Shown here one piece after another: positions 1 to 5,590 of a DNA stretch of 9,439 nucleotides (position 1 is the first letter of the stretch; each line of letters starts with the position of its first letter). The notes under the pieces are model-generated. The model was not told where the DNA came from and searched no databases. It saw only the letters and a program-made list of their open reading frames with translations. Source of the stretch: Pseudomonadota bacterium. GTDB taxonomy: Bacteria; Desulfobacterota; Desulfobulbia; Desulfobulbales; JAGXFP01. Both the position numbers and the translations under genes were made by a program. The DNA is taken from NCBI GenBank assembly GCA_030673265.1, contig DAOVJK010000099.1:1-9439 (forward strand). The letters are read 5' to 3'.

Positions 1-170
1 ATTATCTCTTGTTGGTCAAAGAAGCCTATATCGTCCAGCCCGCCGCCAGCGCCGGGCCGCTTTTAATCGACCACACCCAGCGGCTAGCCCTCCTGCTGCT
101 CACTGCCGCCATGATTCTTATGGGATTGATGCCAATGTTCAGCAGCAATATCCTGGCGGTGGTCCGGTAG
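1..170 (+). CDS. C-terminal end of a NuoN/ND2-like proton-translocating membrane subunit (partial, 5' end outside window)
   Basis: An open frame enters from the left edge (codons in register with base 3) and ends at TAG 168-170, giving 55 residues. They read as a membrane protein tail: a polar-edged segment LLLVKEAYIVQP, a loop (SAGPLLIDHTQR), then a hydrophobic helix LALLLLTAAMILMGLMP, and a short end. This order is typical of the C-terminus of NuoN and related antiporter-like subunits (proton-conducting transporter family) of NADH:quinone oxidoreductase, which sit in the cytoplasmic membrane and help pump protons. The tail alone cannot exclude NuoM/NuoL, an Mrp or a membrane hydrogenase subunit. 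NuoN is preferred because it is usually the last gene of a nuo operon and no further nuo gene follows here. Confidence 0.5.
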   Translation, partial: YLLLVKEAYIVQPAASAGPLLIDHTQRLALLLLTAAMILMGLMPMFSSNILAVVR

Positions 171-351
171 ATGATAAACAATCGCTTTTCGGAGGGTGGA
201 TTAATTACTAACAAAAATCAAAAGAATACCCAAAAAGGAGCGCCCATTAAAAAGCCCTTGTCAAGAGATCGACTCTCCCCATACAAAACAATCAACTATT
301 GGTTGACCTGTAAGTTGTTCTTGTATCGTACTTTTAAGGGAGGTTGGCCTT

Positions 352-465
352 ATGCCCTTGAATATAAAGAGCGGAAATCGTCAAGTCAGCCCGCTGATCG
401 ACATTATTCTTTCTTCTCAGCAGATAGATGCAGTTAAGGTTTTCCCTTGCCCCAAAATACCGTGA
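352..465 (+). CDS. Short ORF, 37 aa, with a strong ribosome binding site; function unknown
   Basis: ATG 352 is preceded by AAGGGAGG (336-343) at 8 bases, one of the best Shine-Dalgarno sites in the window. The frame runs 37 codons to TGA 463-465. The product begins MPLNIKSGNRQVSPLIDIIL, continues with a polar stretch (SSQQIDAVKV) and ends FPCPKIP; it has no clear membrane helix or signal peptide. The stop codon lies inside the stem of a hairpin terminator (455-476), as expected for a compact transcription unit. I do not recognise a family. It may be a real small protein, or the surviving 5' end of a decayed gene. The overlapping longer frame from 171 has no ribosome binding site and is less likely. 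Confidence 0.4.
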   Translation: MPLNIKSGNRQVSPLIDIILSSQQIDAVKVFPCPKIP

Positions 466-476
466 GCACGGTATTT
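455..476 (+). terminator. Hairpin terminator overlapping the stop of the short ORF
   Basis: Perfect 9-base arms AAATACCGT (455-463) and ACGGTATTT (468-476) flank a GAGC loop, followed by the T-rich run ATTGCTTCATTTAT. The stem has only three G-C pairs per arm at its core, and the T run is interrupted, so strength is moderate. The A-rich side upstream could let it act in both directions. It would separate the upstream respiratory operon and the short ORF from the kinase region. Confidence 0.5.
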
Positions 477-929
477 ATTGCTTCATTTATACAGATATAA
501 TAAGTGGTACAGTGGTGCCGTTATCTTAACGGGAAGGACGTTCCAACGTTAGAGTCAGCAGGTAAGCTAAAATGCATGGTGACTGGTGGTTGGTCGGCAG
601 AGATCTTAGCCACCCCGACCTTTATATTGCTATGTCAGGATTACCGTTGTAGACTGTTAACTACTACTAAGATCTGAAGGGGGAGATGACGAGCAAATGT
701 CACTAAGTCATCTAAAGATGTCTTGCAGTAAAACCTCAATTTTGGCTGGAAAGAAAAACGAAACTGTTGGGTGGTTGCTGGAGTAATAAACCCCGCTGTA
801 GATGAGTTGAAAAGTTTAATTGGGGAGCAATTAAATTACTTTTTGTGAAAGCTGTCTTTATTTAAGCACTGAAATAATCCTTCTAAAGGATAGTCCTACA
901 TAATTCGTTCATTGAGTAGCCCTTGCAAG
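477..929. other. Gene-poor region with several inverted repeats; possible structured leader upstream of the sensor kinase
   Basis: No convincing gene is seen. Short perfect inverted repeats are frequent: CCGTTA/TAACGG (518-523, 527-532), GGTCGG/CCGACC (592-597, 615-620), AGATCTTAG/CTAAGATCT (601-609, 667-675), AGATGAC/GTCATCT (684-690, 707-713) and TTTAATT/AATTAAA (815-821, 829-835). A 29-codon frame (697-786) sits behind GGGGGAG at 12 bases but is not recognisable. A weak promoter-like pair is TTGAAA (807-812) and TTAAAT (831-836) with an 18-base spacer. I do not recognise a tRNA or a known riboswitch core. The repeats could be an RNA fold or chance in AT-rich DNA. Confidence 0.35.
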
Positions 930-2843
930 ATGACAAAAACAAGAAAACACACCAGACAACTTAAACAGGCCTTCTTTGTCATTACCATGGGCTGGGTTGT
1001 CATAATTATGGCGGCTACCTCTTGGAATGTCTGGGCTGAATACAAGCACAATATTATCGAAGATCCAAAAGAAATTGCCCGGAGCAGTTTTGCGCAAAAT
1101 ACCGCTCTGCGTCTTTGGTTTACATCCCATGGCGGCGTATATGTCCCCATAAATACTGCCACTCCGCCCAACCCCTACCTTGCCCATGTTCCCGAGCGGG
1201 ACATCGAAACTCCTTCCGGGAAAAAGCTTACCCTCATGTGTCCTACCTATGCGATTCGTCATTTCACGGAGTATGCTCAAAACATGGGAACAGTATGGCG
1301 TCACACCAGCCTGAATCTTCTTAATCCTGACAACACCCCTGACGAGTGGGAAAAGGCTGCACTACAAGCCTTTGCACAAGGCAGCGAAGAGGCGATTGAA
1401 CTTGTAGATTTTAAAGGCAAACCGCATCTTCGTCTGATGAAACCCATAAAATACACGAATAAATGTCAGAAATGTCATGGCCAAATGGATCATGAACTTG
1501 GCGATACCCATGGTGGAGTAGGAATATACTACTCTATGGAGAATAATTTTAAGTCTTTTCATCATGTAGCAAAAATACTTGTGATAACATACCTGCTGGT
1601 TCTGTGTGTAGGCTTGCTGGGTATCTGGTTTGTCTATGTAAGGCAGAAAAAATCTATCGAAAGGCAGCAAAGTATTGAGGCTGCGATTCAACATGCCCAA
1701 AAGATGGAATCTATCGGGACCCTGGCAGGGGGCATTGCTCATGACTTCAACAATATCCTCTCGGCCATTATTGGATATGCTGAGCTGGCCCACTATGACC
1801 TCCCAACAGGCAGCAGCGCCCAAAAAGATATCGATCAGGTCGTTAAGGCAGGATGTCGTGCCAAGGAATTAGTCAAACAGATTCTCACCTTCAGCCGAAA
1901 AAGGCCTGAAACGCTGCAACCCCTGCAGCCAGCCCCTATAATTAGAGAGGCCCTTAAACTCATTCGTGCCTCACTGCCAACCACGATTGAAATCCAAGAG
2001 GCAATTGATCCAAACTGCGGCTCTATTCTTGCAAACTTAACCAAGGTCCATCAGATCCTGATGAATCTTTGCACTAATGCCCTCCATGCCATGGCAGAGC
2101 AACAAGGGATTCTAACCGTGAAATTAAGCCAGGTGGAGCTGAAGGGATCTGACCTAATTTACGAGCCGGATGTGTCGGCAGGATCATTTGTTGAGCTCAT
2201 GGTAAGTGATACCGGCTGTGGCATGGATAAAGAAACAATAGAACGTATTTTTGAGCCCTATTTTACATGTCAGAAAGTTGGCGAGGGAACCGGCATGGGC
2301 TTGGCTTTGGTTCATGCCATAGTTCAAGAGAGCGACGGATTTGTCAAGGTTGAGAGTGCGCTGGGCAAAGGCACGACATTCCATGTTTATTTCCCTGTCA
2401 TAGCAGAAAAGACTATAGAGGTTGAGGAAGAACAAAACGCAGCTCTCCCGAGGGGTGATGAGCACATTCTGATCGTTGATGACGAAGAACCAATCGTCAG
2501 CATGTTTCAGACAACCTTGAAACAACTAGGGTACAAGGTCACTGCAAATTTTAGTAGCGAGAAGACCCTTGAATTGTTTCGATCTTCGCCTGATAATTTT
2601 GACCTTGTTATTACCGATCAGACCATGCCGAATCTTGCTGGTTCGGAGCTGGCAAAGAAAATATTACAAATCCGTGCAGATATTCCCATTATATTATGTA
2701 CCGGCTACAGTTCCGTGATTTCAGAAGAGAGTAGTAAGGAGATCGGCATCAAAAGATTTATGATGAAACCCGTCAGCATGGGCGAGCTTGCTTGCACTGT
2801 AAGGGAAGCTTTGGATGGGGACTCTACCCCTGCAAAGCCTTGA
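930..2843 (+). CDS. Hybrid sensor histidine kinase with periplasmic Tll0287-like c-heme domain and C-terminal receiver
   Basis: The 637-residue protein probably senses redox state or a gas ligand at a periplasmic heme and passes phosphate to its own receiver. Order: TM1 about 14-34; periplasmic Tll0287-like (DUF3365) domain about 45-210, with the family stretch HGGVYVPINTATPPNPYL and a c-type heme site C179-Q-K-C182-H183; TM2 about 216-237; HisKA with phosphoacceptor H271 in GGIAHDFNN; HATPase with N box (N379, N383), D427-T-G-C-G and G451-E-G-T-G-M-G; receiver with acidic pair D517/D518, phosphoacceptor D563 and K613. All catalytic residues are present. The start is uncertain: ATG 930 is chosen, while TTG 912 in the same frame adds six residues; neither has a good ribosome binding site. 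No separate response regulator is adjacent, so the partner must lie elsewhere or the receiver feeds a phosphorelay. The ligand is not deducible. Confidence 0.9.
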   Translation: MTKTRKHTRQLKQAFFVITMGWVVIIMAATSWNVWAEYKHNIIEDPKEIARSSFAQNTALRLWFTSHGGVYVPINTATPPNPYLAHVPERDIETPSGKKLTLMCPTYAIRHFTEYAQNMGTVWRHTSLNLLNPDNTPDEWEKAALQAFAQGSEEAIELVDFKGKPHLRLMKPIKYTNKCQKCHGQMDHELGDTHGGVGIYYSMENNFKSFHHVAKILVITYLLVLCVGLLGIWFVYVRQKKSIERQQSIEAAIQHAQKMESIGTLAGGIAHDFNNILSAIIGYAELAHYDLPTGSSAQKDIDQVVKAGCRAKELVKQILTFSRKRPETLQPLQPAPIIREALKLIRASLPTTIEIQEAIDPNCGSILANLTKVHQILMNLCTNALHAMAEQQGILTVKLSQVELKGSDLIYEPDVSAGSFVELMVSDTGCGMDKETIERIFEPYFTCQKVGEGTGMGLALVHAIVQESDGFVKVESALGKGTTFHVYFPVIAEKTIEVEEEQNAALPRGDEHILIVDDEEPIVSMFQTTLKQLGYKVTANFSSEKTLELFRSSPDNFDLVITDQTMPNLAGSELAKKILQIRADIPIILCTGYSSVISEESSKEIGIKRFMMKPVSMGELACTVREALDGDSTPAKP

Positions 2844-3270
2844 AGTTTTTTAGAGGGAACCTTGGTGACTTGGAGGTATTCCCTCTCCATGGCTAGATAT
2901 GCCGCAATTCTTTGTAACGATTTTAGGGCGCAGACCCCTGAGGAGAAAGCACAAGCCTTAGACGGTAAATAAGTTTCACTACGGCCTAAAGGCAAGCAGG
3001 GAAGGTCCCGATTGTACTGATCAAAAATCAAACCCGTATTTTTCGGTACTAAGTGTTTTTTTTACACTTTCCGACTGCATCTTTGTGAGGTTGAACAAAC
3101 GGACCGCAGAACTTTCCCTCACCCAGAATTTTCATCACCATCCCAAGCCCGGCAAGTCTGGCTGAGTCCCGGGACAATGTGACTCGAAGACATCTCAGCT
3201 GCGCCCAGAATTATCTCCGCCTTTTTACCAAGGATCTGATGCAAAGCTTCGCGGCCTGGATCTGTGTTGA
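2844..3270. other. Intergenic stretch without a clear gene; hairpins and a doubtful 27-codon ORF
   Basis: Just after the kinase stop an 8-base inverted repeat AGAGGGAA (2852-2859)/TTCCCTCT (2879-2886) has a 19-base loop but no following T run, so it is not a standard terminator. Inside it GGAGG (2872-2876) lies 12 bases before ATG 2889, which opens a 27-codon frame ending at TAA 2970-2972 (product starts MARYAAILCNDFRAQ). Its composition looks protein-like, but I do not recognise it, and it may be the remnant of a longer gene. AAGTGT/ACACTT (3051-3056, 3064-3069) with an all-T loop is a further weak hairpin. On the minus strand short open stretches continue beyond the stop of the Cache-HAMP remnant but cannot be joined into a family. 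Confidence 0.35.
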
Positions 3271-4517
3271 TCAGTGCTGCATATTGCGGGAGGTTTCAAG
3301 TTGGGAAGCCATATTGTTGAAAAGATTACCGAAATCACCCATTTCATCCCTGGTGAAAATCGTCGCCCTGGCAGAGAGATCTCCGTCATGGATTTTTCTG
3401 GCGGCCTTACCCAGGGAGACAACCGGCCGGGCGATACTCCATGAGACAAAATAGGCAATAGCTACACAGGCCAAGGTCAGCAGTAAACTGCAAAAGATGA
3501 AGGTTGGAGTGTAGCGGGTCATTCCTGCGAGCAGAAAAGATTCATCAACAACCGAGATCAAAATCCAGTGCGCTCGATGGCTTTGCTTGGCGTCCTGTTT
3601 GGAGTTTAACTCGTTGCCGGCCGGGATTGGAATTTTGATAAACGAAAAAATTATCGGTTTTTTGGTGGTCCGACTGATTCCGAACATGCTGTTTAGCTCT
3701 GAGCCACACTTATTTCCTTGTGCACCCAAGCCATGAATTCCGGTTCACAACGGTCAAGTCGTTCATCCAGCCCAAACATGAAGCCGAAACGTTTTTCTTC
3801 ACCAGGGTGGTACAGAAAAAATCCCTCGTCATTCAGGAGATAATAGTTTTCTGAGTTGGTTGGCATTCTTTCCTGATGCTTAGCCAGTACGTCAAAGAGC
3901 CGGTCGCCGATAATGTTTAAAACGACTACGCCTATTTTATGACCATGACGGTCGGTAATCGGGGTGGCGTAGCGCATGACGGGGACATGGGCCAATTCGA
4001 TTTCTCCTCCCTCGACATTGAGATCCATTGGCGAAATATTGATACTGTCGACCAGTGACTTTAAAGCCTCCTGGAAATAATAACGTGCACCTTTGAATTG
4101 CAAGTTATGATCCGGGACGAGATAAGGGTGATGATTCTCAATGTTAACTCGAACCACTTCCATGCCCTGGGCGTCCAGAAGACGGATTTGCTGGGATATC
4201 TGGTAATGCTCGGCCAGGGACATGAAAAAGTTTTTGATGTCTGATTTGGTGTGGGCACGGGTAACAGGGTCGCGACTTTGCAGAAAAAGTTTTGCCTGGG
4301 GAAGGTCGCGGATTAGTTTCAGGTAACGGGAAACACCACTGAGTTGGGCCTTGATGTCTCTACTCAACAGCTTTAAATCATCTTGTTCCTGCTTGGCCGC
4401 CTGGGCACGGGCAAATTCCAGGTGGGCATATCTTGCCGACTAGGTACTGACTGAAACAGCCGTCAGGGTGATAATCAGGAAAATTATAGCCAGCTTGCTG
4501 TGCAGATTCGAGAACAT
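3271..4517 (-). pseudogene. Decayed Cache-HAMP transmembrane receptor (sensor kinase or chemoreceptor N-terminal part)
   Basis: Read on the minus strand from ATG 4517, the frame gives a TM helix (LAIIFLIITLTAVSVS) and meets an in-frame TAG at 4442-4440 (codon 26). It then continues in the same frame through a coiled stretch and an extracellular Cache (PDC-like) domain, with FKGARYYFQEAL and IGVVVLNIIGDRLFDVL, to a stop at 3693. The next part lies in another frame that overlaps at 3729-3693: end of the sensor domain (HWILISVVDESFLLAG), TM2 (FIFCSLLLTLACVAIAYFV) and HAMP (PVVSLGKAARKIHDGDLSA, then EMGDFGNLFNNMASQLE), stopping at 3271. No kinase, cyclase or MCP output domain follows. One nonsense codon, one frameshift and a lost output domain show an inactive gene. 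The intact ancestor would have sensed a small extracellular ligand at the membrane. No good ribosome binding site precedes ATG 4517. Confidence 0.85.
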
Positions 4518-4862
4518 ATTTTTATATAGGTTAACAATTGAATTGCGTGCATGCTTTTCTATGATTGCCAAGAAGGAAGATCTTTAGGAAATTTTAGCAA
4601 TTCTATCGGGCATTAGCTATCGAATTTGCAAACGATTATCATAAAGCAGCTCGGGTTGTTTTATGGTTTAAAAAAAGAAGGTTATAACATTATTGATAAT
4701 CTTAAATAGCAAAGGCAATTAGCTGTTAACCACCTTGAAGGAGCCCCAAAAAAATTCTGGCTTACTATGTTTCTTATTGAAAGACCCGACATAGCCGACA
4801 AAACTAGTTGCAAACCGCCGAAGGTGGAACCAGCCAGTCGTTTAAAATGCTTAAAAAAAAAG
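4518..4862. other. AT-rich intergenic DNA, no gene seen
   Basis: This stretch separates the divergent Cache-HAMP remnant from the rrf2 promoter. It contains inverted repeats GATTATCA/TGATAATC (4634-4641, 4694-4701) and CCACCTT/AAGGTGG (4730-4736, 4821-4827). A 43-codon frame (4767-4898) lacks a ribosome binding site and ends inside the palindrome, so I do not call it. Nothing here is recognised with confidence. Confidence 0.3.
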
Positions 4863-4891
4863 TTGCCTAAAAGTACCTGTTTTTATATAAG
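4863..4891 (+). promoter_or_regulatory. Sigma-70-like promoter for the rrf2-AAA unit
   Basis: TTGCCT (4863-4868, 4 of 6 to TTGACA) is separated by 17 bases from TATAAG (4886-4891, 5 of 6 to TATAAT). The -10 element lies inside the left arm of the 31-bp palindrome, the classic arrangement for repression. Transcription would start near 4898 and give a leader of roughly 220 bases before the rrf2 ATG. A second TATAAT at 4894-4899, in the palindrome centre, has no fitting -35 element. The elements are read by eye; no expression data support them. Confidence 0.45.
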
Positions 4892-4912
4892 ACTATAATT
4901 GTCTTATATAAA
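4882..4912. promoter_or_regulatory. Perfect 31-bp palindrome, likely operator for the Rrf2 regulator
   Basis: Arms TTTATATAAGAC (4882-4893) and GTCTTATATAAA (4901-4912) are perfect 12-base inverted repeats around the 7-base centre TATAATT. Bases 4885-4909 have the layout of an IscR type 1 site: ATA, three bases, GACT, an A/T centre (ATAAT), xGTC, three bases, TAT. The inner triplets and one core base differ from the E. coli consensus. It overlaps the predicted -10 of the only nearby regulator gene, so autoregulation by that Rrf2 protein is the simplest reading. It is AT-rich with no T run in a terminator position, so a terminator role is less likely. Confidence 0.65.
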
Positions 4913-5120
4913 TAATTTGCAAAGGGACGATTATTATTCGTTTTACTCGAATCAGATTAAAGGCCAACTAAATATTTGCCTCAAGAAGAAGCGCAAGCCA
5001 CGAGGAATTCTTACTTGGCCGGATTCTCTCAAAATCATTCTACTGGTAAGTGCTGGAAACTAAACCGAGAGCGCTTGATTTAGCGCCACTGCACCTCGCA
5101 GTACTGTGGAGATTTTTTAT

Positions 5121-5582
5121 ATGAAACTTACAAGGGCTGGAGAGTATGCGGTTCGTTGCGTCATGTATCTTGCCAGCCAGGGTCAGGGAACATTGGTAAG
5201 CCGCCGAGAGGTTGCCGAATTTTTTGAAATCCCGGACAGCTTTTTAGCCAAGATCGCCCAGAAACTGGCCAAGGTCGGCATAATTGAGATCAAGCAGGGG
5301 GCCAAAGGCGGCTATGTGTTGCGCAGGGATCCGGTCAGCATAACAATGCTGGAAGTCGTGGAATCGATAATAGGTGAAATCGCCCTTAACGATTGCGTAA
5401 TCAGCGCCGACACCTGCCATTCCAGCGTAAATTGCGCCGTCAACCGGGTCTGGACCAGGGCTCGCAACCAGTTACGGGCAACCCTGGCCGAAGTAACCTT
5501 TGCCGATCTCTTAAAGGAAGATTCCTGTTTTATCTTTCCGCAACCCCAGCAGGTTGACATTCCCAATTCAAGTGATGGATAA
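5121..5582 (+). CDS. Rrf2-family transcriptional regulator with three-cysteine Fe-S motif (IscR/NsrR-like)
   Basis: This 153-residue DNA-binding protein starts with the family signature MKLTRAGEYAVRCVMYLA. A winged helix-turn-helix (about 1-65) includes SRREVAEFFEIP and the wing GAKGGYVL, and is followed by the long dimerisation helix. C92, C99 and C105 match the cluster-binding region of IscR (C92, C98, C104), with one extra residue between the first two; a further cysteine lies near residue 136. It likely binds an Fe-S cluster and senses cluster status, NO or redox change; the exact signal cannot be told. ATG 5121 is chosen because TGGAG (5107-5111) lies 9 bases upstream and the product then aligns with the family; a GTG at 5106 would overlap that site. 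The palindrome at 4882-4912 is its probable operator. The next gene follows after 8 bases, so the two are probably cotranscribed. Confidence 0.9.
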   Translation: MKLTRAGEYAVRCVMYLASQGQGTLVSRREVAEFFEIPDSFLAKIAQKLAKVGIIEIKQGAKGGYVLRRDPVSITMLEVVESIIGEIALNDCVISADTCHSSVNCAVNRVWTRARNQLRATLAEVTFADLLKEDSCFIFPQPQQVDIPNSSDG

Positions 5583-5590
5583 TCAATAAC

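Noticed and set aside
171..437. 88-codon frame after the first partial gene
   Set aside because: No ribosome binding site and low-complexity, basic, unrecognisable product. It overlaps the better-supported short ORF at 352.
3179..3458. Plus-strand and minus-strand frames opposite or within the HAMP segment
   Set aside because: They are shadows of the decayed receptor, whose minus-strand frame carries recognisable TM and HAMP sequence.
4440..4442. The in-frame TAG of the Cache-HAMP gene as a pyrrolysine codon
   Set aside because: The same gene also has a frameshift and lacks an output domain, so decay explains the stop better. No pyrrolysine machinery is in the window, and pyrrolysine is typical of methylamine methyltransferases, not receptors.
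4628..4646. Fur-box-like sequence upstream of the Cache-HAMP remnant
   Set aside because: About 13 of 19 positions match by eye on the minus strand, but in AT-rich DNA this is weak. The gene it would control is broken.
4767..4898. 43-codon frame upstream of rrf2
   Set aside because: No ribosome binding site near its ATG, and its stop falls inside the palindrome. No recognisable family.
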